The position numbers and the translations under genes were made by a program. This document shows positions 8,205 through 17,665 of a stretch of 64,000 nt of DNA, piece after piece; the first letter of the stretch is position 1, and every line of letters starts with the position of its first letter. The stretch covers positions 1-64,000 of the forward strand of contig NZ_JAATOO010000005.1 of assembly GCF_011806575.1 (NCBI RefSeq), read 5' to 3'. A model generated the notes under the pieces. That model was not told where the DNA came from. It did not search any database and was given only the letters and a program-made list of their open reading frames with translations. The DNA comes from Vibrio hepatarius. Lineage in GTDB: Bacteria > Pseudomonadota > Gammaproteobacteria > Enterobacterales > Vibrionaceae.

Positions 8205-9533
8205 ATGTTGTATTTTGAATTCCTGTTCCTATTGCTGATGCTTTACATTGGCTCCCGTTATGGTGGCATAGGTCTTGGGGTAGTGTCCGGTATTGGCTTG
8301 GTTATCGAGGTGTTCATCTTTAAGATGCCACCGACGTCGCCACCCATTACGGTGATGTTGATTATTTTGGCGGTGGTGACCTGTGCTTCGATTCTTGAAG
8401 CGGCGGGCGGCTTAAAATATATGTTACAGGTCGCGGAGCGTTTACTGCGTAGAAACCCAAAACGCGTGACGTTAATCGCGCCGTTTGTCACCTATACCAT
8501 GACGTTTTTACTGGGTACCGGACACGCGGTGTATTCCATTATGCCGATCATCGGCGATGTCGCGCTGAAAAATGGTATTCGACCAGAGCGTCCAATGGCG
8601 GCTTCGTCAGTGGCGTCTCAAATTGCGATCACCGCATCGCCGATCTCCGCCGCAGTTGTTTACTACCTAGCGCAATTGGCTGACATTCAACACGACATCA
8701 CTCTACTTTCTATCTTGTTAGTCACCGTGCCAGCTACGCTATTTGGTACATTGTTGATGTCTCTTTACAGCTTGAAACGCGGTAAAGAGTTAGACGATGA
8801 TCCTGAGTACCAAGCACGCTTGAAAGACCCTGAGTGGAAAAAGCGGATCGAAACGACAACAGCAACCTCGCTGGATGAAGTGCTGCCAAGCTCAGCACGC
8901 AACTCAGTGCTGATCTTTATTGCGTCTATCTTGATGATCGTTGTAATCGCGATGGTGCCAGAAATTCGCACCATCGTTGATGGCGACAAACCGATTAAGA
9001 TGTCAGTCATCATCCAAATGATGATGCTCTGCTTTGGCGGTATTATCTTGCTTGCGACAAAAACTGATCCGCGTAATGTGCCAAATGGGGTGGTGTTTAA
9101 ATCAGGTATGGTTGCGGCCATCGCTATCTTTGGTATTGCTTGGATGTCCGATACTTACTTCCAATACGCAATGCCTCAGTTCAAATCTGGTATCGTTGAT
9201 ATGGTAACGACCTATCCATGGACTTTCGCGCTAGCGCTGTTTATCGTTTCTGTCGTAGTCAACTCGCAAGCCGCAACCGCGCGTATGATGCTACCGGTCG
9301 GCTTAGGTCTCGGTTTAGATCCTGCGCTGCTCATTGGTATCATGCCTGCGGTTTACGGGTACTTTTTTATTCCAAACTACCCTTCAGACATCGCAACGGT
9401 GAACTTCGACACCTCAGGTACAACCAAAATCGGCAAGTGGTACTTTAACCATTCATTCATGTCTGTGGGTTTAATCGGCGTAATTGGTGCTTGCTGCTTA
9501 GGTTATGTTCTAGGCCAGATAATTATCGGTTAG
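8205..9533 (+). CDS. dcuB: Anaerobic C4-dicarboxylate transporter, DcuA/DcuB family
   Basis: A 442-residue inner-membrane carrier with about ten hydrophobic segments and the length expected for DcuA/DcuB (about 435-446). Diagnostic segments are ILEAAGGLKYMLQVAERLLR, NPKRVTLIAPFVTY, GTGHAVYSIMPII and GIRPERPMAASS. The family exchanges fumarate or aspartate for succinate during anaerobic respiration. The choice between DcuA and DcuB is by resemblance of the N-terminus and is not firm. It is a single-gene unit ended by the terminator at 9559. I found no convincing FNR box in the 210 bases upstream. Confidence 0.88.
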   Translation: MLYFEFLFLLLMLYIGSRYGGIGLGVVSGIGLVIEVFIFKMPPTSPPITVMLIILAVVTCASILEAAGGLKYMLQVAERLLRRNPKRVTLIAPFVTYTMTFLLGTGHAVYSIMPIIGDVALKNGIRPERPMAASSVASQIAITASPISAAVVYYLAQLADIQHDITLLSILLVTVPATLFGTLLMSLYSLKRGKELDDDPEYQARLKDPEWKKRIETTTATSLDEVLPSSARNSVLIFIASILMIVVIAMVPEIRTIVDGDKPIKMSVIIQMMMLCFGGIILLATKTDPRNVPNGVVFKSGMVAAIAIFGIAWMSDTYFQYAMPQFKSGIVDMVTTYPWTFALALFIVSVVVNSQAATARMMLPVGLGLGLDPALLIGIMPAVYGYFFIPNYPSDIATVNFDTSGTTKIGKWYFNHSFMSVGLIGVIGACCLGYVLGQIIIG

Positions 9534-9558
9534 TTTCATATACATAACGTATAATATA

Positions 9559-9593
9559 CGCCTGCATAATTTTCTATATTTTGCAGGCGTTTT
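9559..9593 (+). terminator. Intrinsic terminator of the dicarboxylate carrier gene
   Basis: CGCCTGCA (9559-9566) pairs with TGCAGGCG (9582-9589) and is followed by TTTT. Confidence 0.85.
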
Positions 9594-9924
9594 CATCTGA
9601 AACAAGATGATATAAAACAGTATACAGAACGATATTTTGTTATTTAATTGTCTAAATTAACGCTCAAAATTGATGCTTTTATTTTTGCGACCTATTTCAC
9701 TAAATCTATATGCTTATCAAAACATTTCTCTCAATTGATTATTATATAACCTATTGAGTCAGTGCTATAAAAATCAAAACCACAGGATTTGTCTCAAAAA
9801 TGAGAAACAACTTAACAAACACCAATAATTAGCGTGATTGAATTCTTAACATACTTATTTCGCTAACATAAGTAGGCGTTTACCTTTTATAGTGGGTCTA
9901 GACTGTTGGCCAGAAATACTCTCA
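9594..9924. other. AT-rich intergenic region, nothing recognised
   Basis: A long AT-rich gap between the dicarboxylate carrier terminator and the EAL gene. It must hold the EAL gene's promoter, but I see no convincing regulator site, small ORF with a ribosome binding site, or RNA gene. Confidence 0.6.
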
Positions 9925-11520
9925 ATGACTCGAATAACTTCAATTTTAAATAAAGTGGTGAAAGCAGTTTCCACTCATTTCCCACATATTATTCCGATCG
10001 CCGCAATATTCATTGCCGTATTTCTCGTTACTGCAGCCACTAATCATTATCAGCTCCGCGAACACGTCATCGCGGACGGCAAAAACTCAATCGCTAAGTT
10101 GGAACAGTACATTGATGGCATCGCCGATGACCTGCAGTTATTGCAAGACAGAGTCGGTAACAATTGCACCTTCGAAGATCGGCTAAAACTGAAAGAGCAC
10201 GTGTTTAACTCGCACATGATCAAAGAAATCGGCCTGTATAAAAACGGGGCAGTTTACTGCACCAATGAAGGTCCCACGAACATCCGCCTTTTTAATTCGA
10301 CTTTACAACGTATCGCCGCTTCGCCTAAACACATCACAGTGTCACTGAGCAATTCACAAAGTCGACTGAGCACGTTTTTTATCTATACTTCTGAAGGGAA
10401 AGATAGCGGCATCAACGCTCTGCTACACCCAGACCAATTTCTCGAACTGATCTCACCAGCCTTTGACCGCCGTAACTACGGCTATCAAATTCAAGTGCTC
10501 CACAAAGTGATTCAGTCCCATCAAGAGCAGCAATTAAAAAGCAATCACCTATTCGAGTTTTCTTCTGACCTTTACCCGTTTTCACTGACCATTTTTCTGA
10601 CACCTGCATCCTACAGAACCCACTACTTCTCTCATCTGGGAGAAACGATTTTGCTGGCGTTGGTGCTATCACTGATTTATTTCATCGTCCGCTATCAAGC
10701 ACTGGCAAAGCTCTCGGTCGAATACTCACTATTGCACGCGATTAGGCAAGAGCAAATTGAGCTTTACCTGCAACCTATCGTTGATATCCACTCACGAACT
10801 GTCGTCGGTAGCGAAGCTTTGATTCGTTGGAATCATCCTGCTCAAGGGCAAATATCACCTGAGCAATTTATCCCTTTAGCAGAGAAACTCGGTGCGATTG
10901 ACCAAATCACCAAATACGCGTTTAAAGAAGTTACCCGTTTCTTAAAACGTAACCCAAACTACGTTAGTCAAAGTTATATCAGCATTAACATCAGCCGTTT
11001 CCAGATCCTCAAACCTGAGTTTGTTAGCTTCATCAACAGCTATGCGAAACGATACCCGCAATACGTCCGTCGCATCGTGTTAGAACTGACCGAAAACGTT
11101 GATCTCACGCCAGAGCAGTTAGATATTGCCATCGCCAATCTTAAGCACTTCCAGCAACTGGGCTTTGAGATTGCGATTGATGACTTCGGCACTGGTTACT
11201 CTGGTTTGAACTTAGTGCGACAAATGAAGTTTGATGTGGTTAAAATTGACCAAGTGTTCACTAAGAGTCTGCATACCGACTCCAACATTAAACCAGTCCT
11301 TAAGTCGATGATTCAGCTTGCAGCGGATCTGGGGATGAAAGTGATCGCTGAAGGGGTAGAAAACGAGTCGCAGATCGAACAACTCGAGCAACTCGGAGTG
11401 AAGTACATTCAGGGCTTTTACTACGCAAAGCCAATCAAACCTGACGATTTAGCGCGCTTCCACCAAATGACCAATGAAGCGATTGTGCTCTCAGATCCAA
11501 TCCCGAGATGGAAAAGCTAA
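9925..11520 (+). CDS. Membrane c-di-GMP phosphodiesterase (CSS sensor domain plus EAL)
   Basis: A 531-residue protein starting MTRITSILNK; a GTG 33 bases earlier is also possible. Two membrane segments (about 22-42 and 240-262) bracket a periplasmic CSS-motif domain carrying the paired cysteines in NNCTFEDR and AVYCTNEG. Such cysteines form a redox-sensitive disulfide in the E. coli Pdc proteins. The cytoplasmic EAL domain keeps the catalytic set: EALIRW, NISRF, ELTENVD, DDFGTGYSG, VVKID, AEGVE and QGFYYAKP. It should therefore be an active c-di-GMP-degrading enzyme favouring motility. It is a monocistronic gene between two terminators. Confidence 0.94.
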   Translation: MTRITSILNKVVKAVSTHFPHIIPIAAIFIAVFLVTAATNHYQLREHVIADGKNSIAKLEQYIDGIADDLQLLQDRVGNNCTFEDRLKLKEHVFNSHMIKEIGLYKNGAVYCTNEGPTNIRLFNSTLQRIAASPKHITVSLSNSQSRLSTFFIYTSEGKDSGINALLHPDQFLELISPAFDRRNYGYQIQVLHKVIQSHQEQQLKSNHLFEFSSDLYPFSLTIFLTPASYRTHYFSHLGETILLALVLSLIYFIVRYQALAKLSVEYSLLHAIRQEQIELYLQPIVDIHSRTVVGSEALIRWNHPAQGQISPEQFIPLAEKLGAIDQITKYAFKEVTRFLKRNPNYVSQSYISINISRFQILKPEFVSFINSYAKRYPQYVRRIVLELTENVDLTPEQLDIAIANLKHFQQLGFEIAIDDFGTGYSGLNLVRQMKFDVVKIDQVFTKSLHTDSNIKPVLKSMIQLAADLGMKVIAEGVENESQIEQLEQLGVKYIQGFYYAKPIKPDDLARFHQMTNEAIVLSDPIPRWKS

Positions 11521-11536
11521 CCAAGATTGAAAGCAC

Positions 11537-11566
11537 AAAAAAGCCAGCATATTGCTGGCTTTTTTA
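11537..11566. terminator. Bidirectional terminator between EAL and aldo/keto reductase genes
   Basis: AAAAAAGCCAGCA / TGCTGGCTTTTTT with a three-base loop. The A and T runs on both flanks serve both convergent genes. Confidence 0.92.
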
Positions 11567-11585
11567 GTCATCGACTTCGATCTTT

Positions 11586-12494
11586 CTATGGCACACCATG
11601 ACCTTTAGATGCCACCCAAACTCGATACCATTGCTCACGCGTCAACTCGATGTCCATCGCGGCCACCGCCGCTGAAACACGTTCAATTTTACCTGAACCA
11701 ATGATTGGTAGAGGTTTAGACGGTAAGCGACGTACCCAAGCATAAATCACTTGATCAATGCTCTTCGCTCCGACTTCCTGACGAATCAGTTCTAGTTCAG
11801 CACGTACACGTTCTGCTTGTTCGGTTTTACCTGAGAAAATGCTACCACCACCTAAGCAAGACCACGCCATTGGTCGAACACGCAACATTTGCAGTTGGTC
11901 GAGTGTACCATCGTGCGCAACCTCGAAGTTGAGTGGGTTGATCTCAACCTGATTGGTCACCAATGGTTTAGAAACACGCGATTGCAACAACTCAAACTGA
12001 CGTGGAGTAAAGTTAGACACCCCAAAGTGTTTCACTTTACCGACTTTGTGTAGCTCACTGAATGCTTCCGCTACTTCATCAGCATCCATCAACACGTCTG
12101 GGCGGTGGATCAACAGCACGTCAATACAGTCAATGTTTAAACGCTCAAGCGAGTTGTTCACGGATTCGTAGATATGCGCTACGCCAGTATCGTAGTGGTT
12201 GATCTTACGTTCTGGAGTTTTATCACCACACAATTTGATATCGCACTTGGTCACGATCTCAATTTGGTCACGAATAGACGGCTCTAGCTTAATGGCTTCT
12301 CCGAACAATTTTTCGCATTCGTAGTTACCATAAATATCAGCGTGATCGACAGTCGTAATACCCAGTTCAATGTGCTGCTTCAAAAAAGACAGTCGTTGCT
12401 GCGGGGTCATACCCCATTCAGCCAATCGCCAATAGCCTTGGACCAGTTCCGACATTTCCGGTCCTTGCGGGGCGATAGTTACTTTCGACACCAT
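11586..12494 (-). CDS. NAD(P)H-dependent aldo/keto reductase (YdhF-like)
   Basis: A 302-residue cytoplasmic AKR-superfamily oxidoreductase. The catalytic tetrad is visible as the Asp and Tyr of VDHADIYGNY (about residues 49-58), the Lys of VTKCDI (about 86) and the His of LLIHRPD (about 129). Cofactor-binding segments include GVSNFTPRQ and IIGSGKIERV. Length and motifs match E. coli YdhF. The start has a perfect AGGAGGT five bases upstream. The physiological substrate is unknown. It is a single gene convergent with the EAL gene and divergent from the repressor fragment at 12589. Confidence 0.92.
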   Translation of the reverse strand: MVSKVTIAPQGPEMSELVQGYWRLAEWGMTPQQRLSFLKQHIELGITTVDHADIYGNYECEKLFGEAIKLEPSIRDQIEIVTKCDIKLCGDKTPERKINHYDTGVAHIYESVNNSLERLNIDCIDVLLIHRPDVLMDADEVAEAFSELHKVGKVKHFGVSNFTPRQFELLQSRVSKPLVTNQVEINPLNFEVAHDGTLDQLQMLRVRPMAWSCLGGGSIFSGKTEQAERVRAELELIRQEVGAKSIDQVIYAWVRRLPSKPLPIIGSGKIERVSAAVAAMDIELTREQWYRVWVASKGHGVP

Positions 12495-12588
12495 ATTTTA
12501 CCTCCTAAAATATCTGCCTATAACACTATGCTTGTTTAACCGTTTGCTCAACGTATACTGTCGATTAATTCGAACTGGAGTACGAAAA

Positions 12589-12741
12589 ATGAGTTTTTCC
12601 GAGCGCCTCAAATCACTGATTGGCGAAGAAAGCGTCAGTGGTTTTGCAAGACGTGTCGACATATCCGAAGCCTTGATTCGCAAGTACCTGAAGGGCAGTG
12701 AACCGAGCTTCAGTAAAGCCACCCAAACAGAGCAGAGCTAA
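12589..12741 (+). pseudogene. Truncated XRE/phage-repressor-like DNA-binding fragment
   Basis: A 50-codon frame starting MSFSERLKSLIGEE, with GGAG eight bases before the ATG. It contains the helix-turn-helix stretch SGFARRVDISEALIRKYLKG typical of phage C-type repressors. In that family the domain continues through a longer helical region and usually a C-terminal oligomerisation or peptidase domain. Here the frame degenerates after SFSKATQTEQS and stops. It is most simply a remnant of a phage repressor gene; translation as a mini-DNA-binding peptide is possible because the start signals are intact. Confidence 0.6.
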
Positions 12742-12863
12742 CCCTACTACCTTCGCCTATAAAGCGTGAGCAGCGGCAAGTTTTGGGGCGTAGAAACTAG
12801 GAATGATGTCAGGCCTTCTCCTTCAATTTATGATTAAAAAACATCATAAGAACAGGACGCCAC

Positions 12864-14921
12864 GTGAAACACTCAACCTTAGCCACCATGATAGGATTAT
12901 TGCTTGCCAGCACTGCATCACTGGCGCAGCCTACCCTCTCGCTTTCGACGACCACCACCAGCCGCGACTTTCCGTTAAACACAGCAGAACCATTAGTCGT
13001 GCCGCTGACGAAGCAAACCTATCAAATCAAGGTCTCTGAACTGTCTGGTGACTGCCAAGCACCGGTTACACAAAAAGTAAAGTTTCGTTCCCCACTGCAA
13101 CTGAACTGCGACAAAGAGACCATGTTGGAATTAAAGGTTCGCTTTGCTGGTGATTACTCTTTCACGTTCGACCAAACACAGTACACTCTCTCGATTGCCC
13201 GAGAAGCGAAAAAAAACACTAGCGCCATCTTTAAGCGCCCGATTCCTCAAGTCACCTGCGAAACGTATGCGGGCGGCCCGGTGACGATCGCTTTGGATGA
13301 TAGCTTTCAGGATGGTACGCAATTGCGTGACGCTTATTCAGGACAAATCATCACTGTTACACAGGGCAGTGTCACGCTGACTCCAAGCGCAGAAAGTGGC
13401 GGCTTAATACTGCTTGAAACGGTCGAAAGCGAAGACACTAAACAACCCTTTAGCTACCAAAATGCCAATATCTACTTTGTGATGGTCGACCGCTTTAATA
13501 ACGCCGATGCGACTAATGACAACAGTTATGGGCGCAAGAAAGATGGCAAACAAGAAGTGGGAACCTTTCACGGTGGCGACCTGAAAGGGATCACAGAAAA
13601 GCTGGATTACATTCAAGACTTAGGTACCGACGTTATTTGGCTTTCGCCAATCGTAGAGCAAGTGCATGGATTCGTTGGCGACGGTGAAAGCGGCAGTTTT
13701 CCATTTTACGCCTATCACGGCTATTGGACGCGAGATTTCACCAAAATAGACGCGAACTTTGGCACAGACGCGGATTTAAAACAGCTCGTGGACGAAGCTC
13801 ACAAACGAGGCATCAAGGTTTTCTTAGACGCCGTCATCAATCACTCCGGCTATTCAACATTGGCTGACCTACAATTCGACGGTATCCCTGTTGTCGATAG
13901 TAGTAAGATGCCAAAACAGTGGTCAGACTGGTCCCCAAGCGAAGGTGAGAATTGGCATAGCTTCCACAAGTCAGTAGACTATCAGAGTCACCAGTGGGCG
14001 AATTGGTGGGGAGCCGATTGGGTAAGAGCAGGCTTGCCGAGCTACACACCTCCGGGTTCAAGCGATATCACCATGACATTAGCAGGCTTACCCGACTTCC
14101 TGACCGAGTCTGAACAAGCGGTTCAACCTCCCCAATGGCTGCTAAACAATCCAGGTACTCGTGTTGCTGTCAAATCGGACTACCGCGTCTCTGATTATCT
14201 AATCGAATGGCAATCTGACTGGGTTAAACGATTTGGAATCGATGGGTTTCGCGTTGATACAGTCAAGCACGTTGAAGGTGAAGTTTGGCAACGTTTAAAA
14301 GCATCAGCCAGCGCGAGTCTCGACCAGTGGCGTAAACAAAACAACCAGCAGGGCGAACCATTTTGGATGATGGGAGAAGTATGGGGACATTCAGCCTACC
14401 GCTCGCCGTATGCTGATGACGGTTTTGACGCGCTGATTAATTTCGATATGCAGAAGAAACTGGATAAAGGCGCGGCGTGCTTTAGCCAAATGCAGCCGAC
14501 GTATCAAAACTACGCCGATTCAATGCAAGAAACGCCAGACTTTACGCCAGTGAGTTACATGTCATCACACGACACCGAACTGTTTTTTGACCGTTTTAAG
14601 TCATTTGAAATGCAACAAAGCGCCGCGAACGCCTTGTTGCTCAGCCCTGGAGCGATCCAAGTTTATTACGGAGATGAAGTCGCTCGAGAGCTTGGATCTT
14701 ACGCAGATGACTTTCATCAAGGCACCCGCTCAGACATGGTGTGGGAGCTAGATAAAAAACGCCAATCGTTACTGCAACACTGGCAAACGCTCGGCCAGTT
14801 CAGACAACGCCATCCAGCAATTGGCGCGGGGCTACATAAGGTGCTAGAGAACGAATCCGCTTATGTGTTCTCTCGCACGCTAGGCCAAGACAAAGTGGTT
14901 GTTGCATTTGTCGGCAAATAA
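12864..14921 (+). CDS. malS: Exported alpha-amylase (MalS-like, GH13)
   Basis: A 685-residue glycoside hydrolase, close to the length of E. coli MalS (676). It starts at GTG with AGGA six bases upstream and has a signal peptide (residues 1-21, cleavage after SLA). Residues 22-190 form an N-terminal all-beta region. The GH13 barrel shows DAVINHSG (about 320-327), the nucleophile in GFRVDTVKH (about 461), the acid/base in MGEVWGHS (about 505) and the transition-state stabiliser in SSHDTE (about 569). It degrades maltodextrins outside the inner membrane and would feed the LamB/MalM system at 34-36 kb. A single AAGGAGAAGG in its upstream region is only a weak MalT-box candidate. Confidence 0.93.
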   Translation: MKHSTLATMIGLLLASTASLAQPTLSLSTTTTSRDFPLNTAEPLVVPLTKQTYQIKVSELSGDCQAPVTQKVKFRSPLQLNCDKETMLELKVRFAGDYSFTFDQTQYTLSIAREAKKNTSAIFKRPIPQVTCETYAGGPVTIALDDSFQDGTQLRDAYSGQIITVTQGSVTLTPSAESGGLILLETVESEDTKQPFSYQNANIYFVMVDRFNNADATNDNSYGRKKDGKQEVGTFHGGDLKGITEKLDYIQDLGTDVIWLSPIVEQVHGFVGDGESGSFPFYAYHGYWTRDFTKIDANFGTDADLKQLVDEAHKRGIKVFLDAVINHSGYSTLADLQFDGIPVVDSSKMPKQWSDWSPSEGENWHSFHKSVDYQSHQWANWWGADWVRAGLPSYTPPGSSDITMTLAGLPDFLTESEQAVQPPQWLLNNPGTRVAVKSDYRVSDYLIEWQSDWVKRFGIDGFRVDTVKHVEGEVWQRLKASASASLDQWRKQNNQQGEPFWMMGEVWGHSAYRSPYADDGFDALINFDMQKKLDKGAACFSQMQPTYQNYADSMQETPDFTPVSYMSSHDTELFFDRFKSFEMQQSAANALLLSPGAIQVYYGDEVARELGSYADDFHQGTRSDMVWELDKKRQSLLQHWQTLGQFRQRHPAIGAGLHKVLENESAYVFSRTLGQDKVVVAFVGK

Positions 14922-14935
14922 ACCACATCTAACAA

Positions 14936-14963
14936 AAAAAGGGCTCTCAGATGAGAGCCCTTT
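14936..14963. terminator. Bidirectional terminator between malS and aroG
   Basis: AAAGGGCTCTCA / TGAGAGCCCTTT with a GA loop, A-rich on the left and T on the right, between convergent genes. Confidence 0.92.
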
Positions 14964-14976
14964 CTAGATAAAACCA

Positions 14977-16032
14977 TTACTTGTTGTTACGACGCGTTTC
15001 TACCGCACCAGCCAATTGACGCAATACTTTTTCAGTGTCATCCCAACCGATACATGCATCAGTAATAGATTGACCGTAAGTCGGTGCAACGCCGTCTACC
15101 AAGTCTTGACGACCTTCAACTAGGTGTGACTCGATCATCACGCCGAATACTGCATCTTCACCGTTAGCGATCTGACCAGCGACATCTTCCGCGACCAACA
15201 TTTGGCGTTGGTACTGTTTAGAGCTGTTCGCGTGGCTGAAGTCGATCATCACTTTCTGTGGTAGACCTGAACCCTCTAACTCAGATTTGATCGCTTGAAC
15301 GTGTTGCGCGCTGTAGTTTGGCTCTTTACCACCACGTAGAATGATGTGGCAATCTGGGTTACCCGCCGTCTCAACGATGGCTGAGTGGCCATATTTAGTT
15401 ACTGACAAGAAATGGTGAGACGCGCCTGCTGAGCGAATTGCATCCGATGCAATCTTAATGTTGCCATCTGTACCGTTTTTGAAACCTACCGGGCAAGAAA
15501 GACCAGACGCTAACTCACGGTGTACCTGAGATTCCGTCGTACGCGCACCGATAGCACCCCAGCTGATCAGGTCCGCCACGTATTGAGGGGTGATCATATC
15601 AAGGAACTCACTTGCGGTCGGCAAGCCCATATCTGTCAGGTCTAGCAGTAGTTTACGACCAAGGCGCAAACCATCGTTGATCTTGAATGTGTCGTTTAGG
15701 TACGGGTCGTTAATCAGCCCTTTCCAACCTACTGTGGTTCGTGGCTTTTCAAAGTAAACGCGCATCACGACTTCAAGGCGGTCGCCTAACTCATCACGCA
15801 GCACTTTCAATCGTTTACCGTATTCAATCGCCGCTTCAGGATCATGGATTGAACATGGACCGATGATAACCAATAGGCGATCATCTTTACCATTGAGAAT
15901 ATCTGAGATCGCTTGACGTGAACGGAACGTCGTTGAAGATGCGGTTTCAGTCGCTGGAAACTTCTCTAAAACAGCAACTGGTGGCAATAATTCTTTTACT
16001 CTACTAATTCTGACATCATCGGTTTGGAACAT
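14977..16032 (-). CDS. aroG: 3-deoxy-7-phosphoheptulonate (DAHP) synthase, class I
   Basis: A 351-residue enzyme catalysing the first shikimate-pathway step: phosphoenolpyruvate plus erythrose-4-phosphate to DAHP. Family motifs are LLVIIGPCSIHDP (metal-binding Cys, about 54-66), MRVYFEKPRTTVGWKG, GARTTESQVHRE, GFKNGTDG and IDFSHANSSKQ. The N-terminal RVKELLPPVAVLEKFPAT closely matches the Phe-sensitive AroG isozyme, though feedback specificity cannot be proven by eye. The upstream region has a dyad CTTTAC-N7-GTAAAG at 16193-16211. It resembles TyrR half-sites but in the wrong arrangement for the TGTAAA-N6-TTTACA consensus. Confidence 0.94.
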   Translation of the reverse strand: MFQTDDVRISRVKELLPPVAVLEKFPATETASSTTFRSRQAISDILNGKDDRLLVIIGPCSIHDPEAAIEYGKRLKVLRDELGDRLEVVMRVYFEKPRTTVGWKGLINDPYLNDTFKINDGLRLGRKLLLDLTDMGLPTASEFLDMITPQYVADLISWGAIGARTTESQVHRELASGLSCPVGFKNGTDGNIKIASDAIRSAGASHHFLSVTKYGHSAIVETAGNPDCHIILRGGKEPNYSAQHVQAIKSELEGSGLPQKVMIDFSHANSSKQYQRQMLVAEDVAGQIANGEDAVFGVMIESHLVEGRQDLVDGVAPTYGQSITDACIGWDDTEKVLRQLAGAVETRRNNK

Positions 16033-16297
16033 GGCTTACTACTTCCTATTTTCTTGGTTTGAGCGCCGCACCTAAAAGGTTGGTGCATAAATGCTCAACT
16101 TTGTTATTTCCTGTTCCCTGTAACTTATCTATCAAAAAACAAGGTTGCAAGCACTATTTTTATCAAAAGGCAATATTTCCGATAATTTTACACTTTACAT
16201 ATAGCGTAAAGAAATAATTACACCCATAAATAGTAAGTGCCAGCCCAATGGCTAAGCAGGTTGGACAAAGCGTTAAAACAGCAAGAAAAGCAACGTA

Positions 16298-16708
16298 TTA
16301 GCGGGTGTAGCGAAGACGATAATAGGTGAAATAAATAAGACTACCCGCAAGTACTCCACCAATATTGATGCTTAAATCGAGGAGAGAAAAATCTCGATTA
16401 GAATTGAACATCTGAGAAAACTCATCGATTGTCACCAAAGAGAGCAGCAACCATATCCAAGGCGATAGTGGAAGTGACGAGTGTTGATAATGGCGTTTAG
16501 GCGTCGCCCAAGAAGACACATAACCCAGTGTTGTCGCGACACACAAATGCAGCACCCAAGAGCCACCGAGCCATTTCTCTACATCCAAAACAGCGTATGC
16601 GTACCAGTCTAAAGATTTTGCTAAGGACGCCGCTCCACCAACAACAACAACCAGCATTAACAATAACAATCTTTTGCTCAAATAACTCGACGGGTAAGAC
16701 ACGGACAT
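16298..16708 (-). CDS. VanZ-like small membrane protein
   Basis: A 136-residue integral membrane protein with four hydrophobic segments (about 13-33, 46-66, 83-98 and 110-128) and the VanZ-type acidic signature TIDEFSQMF between the third and fourth. The ATG at 16708 has GGAG eight bases upstream; a TTG one codon earlier is less likely. VanZ-family function is mostly unknown outside glycopeptide resistance, and this short form is common in proteobacterial genomes. It lies just downstream of the oxidase operon's ctaB gene and may be co-transcribed with it. Confidence 0.75.
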   Translation of the reverse strand: MSVSYPSSYLSKRLLLLMLVVVVGGAASLAKSLDWYAYAVLDVEKWLGGSWVLHLCVATTLGYVSSWATPKRHYQHSSLPLSPWIWLLLSLVTIDEFSQMFNSNRDFSLLDLSINIGGVLAGSLIYFTYYRLRYTR

Positions 16709-16768
16709 CAATGGTTCTCCTTTGTGGGAAACAAAGGTTACTCGATGTCCATGTCAGTTGAAAGTCCC

Positions 16769-17665
16769 TTAGATTAAATAATGGTCAATAAGCAGTAGCA
16801 CAAATAAGAGCATCAGGTGATAAATGGAAAATTTGAACGTCGCGATGGCAGTTTGCTTGTCGGGATTGAATTTGAGTTTCCATGCGTAACCGATAAATCC
16901 CAAGCTTAAACAGATCGCCCCAACCCAATAGACCATACCGCTCATGCCCACTAACGCAGGAAGCAAGCACACCAATGTGAGTAACACGGTGTAGAGTAGT
17001 ATCGAGGTTTTGGTGTATTCCACGCCGTGTGTCACTGGCAGCATTGGAATGTTTGCTTTGGCGTAGTCGTCCTTACGATGAATGGCGAGCGCCCAAAAAT
17101 GTGGCGGCGTCCAGATAAAGATGATCATTACCAGTAGCCAAGCATTCGCGTGCAGTTCTCCGGTGACTGCCGTCCAACCTAATAGTGGAGGCATGGCGCC
17201 TGCGATCCCTGCAATCACGATGTTTTGCGGTGTCGCCCGTTTTAGGTACATGGTGTAAATCACTGCATACCCGAGCAAACTAGCGAACGTTAACCATGCC
17301 GTCAGTGGGTTAGTTAAGGTGTACAGCACTATAAAACCAAACACACCAATCGATGTCGCAAACGCAAATACACTAAGTGCATTCACATCCCCTGAAGGCA
17401 ATGGACGCTTGTACGTGCGTGCCATAATCGCATCAATACGCCTGTCGATAAGGTGGTTAAACGCGGCAGCGGAGCCCGCCATCAAGCCTATCCCAGTTAG
17501 GCCGAAGATGGTTTCGTAAACAGGAAGAGCACCGGGCACCGCCAAGCACATCCCAACCAGCGCGGTCAGCAACATCAAGGCGACGACTTTTGGCTTAGTC
17601 AGCGTAAGATAGACTCGCCAAGTCGATTTTGCGTGCTCTGCGCTATAGCTTATGGTTTTACTCAT
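16769..17665 (-). CDS. ctaB: Protoheme IX farnesyltransferase (heme O synthase)
   Basis: A 298-residue UbiA-family polytopic membrane enzyme that attaches a farnesyl group to heme B, giving heme O. The prenyl-diphosphate-binding motif reads [20 protein letters not shown] near residues 65-84, and a second acidic segment [15 protein letters not shown] lies near 196-210. Its ATG overlaps the stop of ctaA (ATGA at 17662-17665). It supplies the intermediate for heme A made by CtaA and so serves the caa3 oxidase encoded upstream. Confidence 0.95.
   Translation of the reverse strand: MSKTISYSAEHAKSTWRVYLTLTKPKVVALMLLTALVGMCLAVPGALPVYETIFGLTGIGLMAGSAAAFNHLIDRRIDAIMARTYKRPLPSGDVNALSVFAFATSIGVFGFIVLYTLTNPLTAWLTFASLLGYAVIYTMYLKRATPQNIVIAGIAGAMPPLLGWTAVTGELHANAWLLVMIIFIWTPPHFWALAIHRKDDYAKANIPMLPVTHGVEYTKTSILLYTVLLTLVCLLPALVGMSGMVYWVGAICLSLGFIGYAWKLKFNPDKQTAIATFKFSIYHLMLLFVLLLIDHYLI

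Noticed and set aside
16193..16211. TyrR box upstream of aroG
   Set aside because: CTTTAC-N7-GTAAAG has the half-sites in reversed order and different spacing from TGTAAA-N6-TTTACA.
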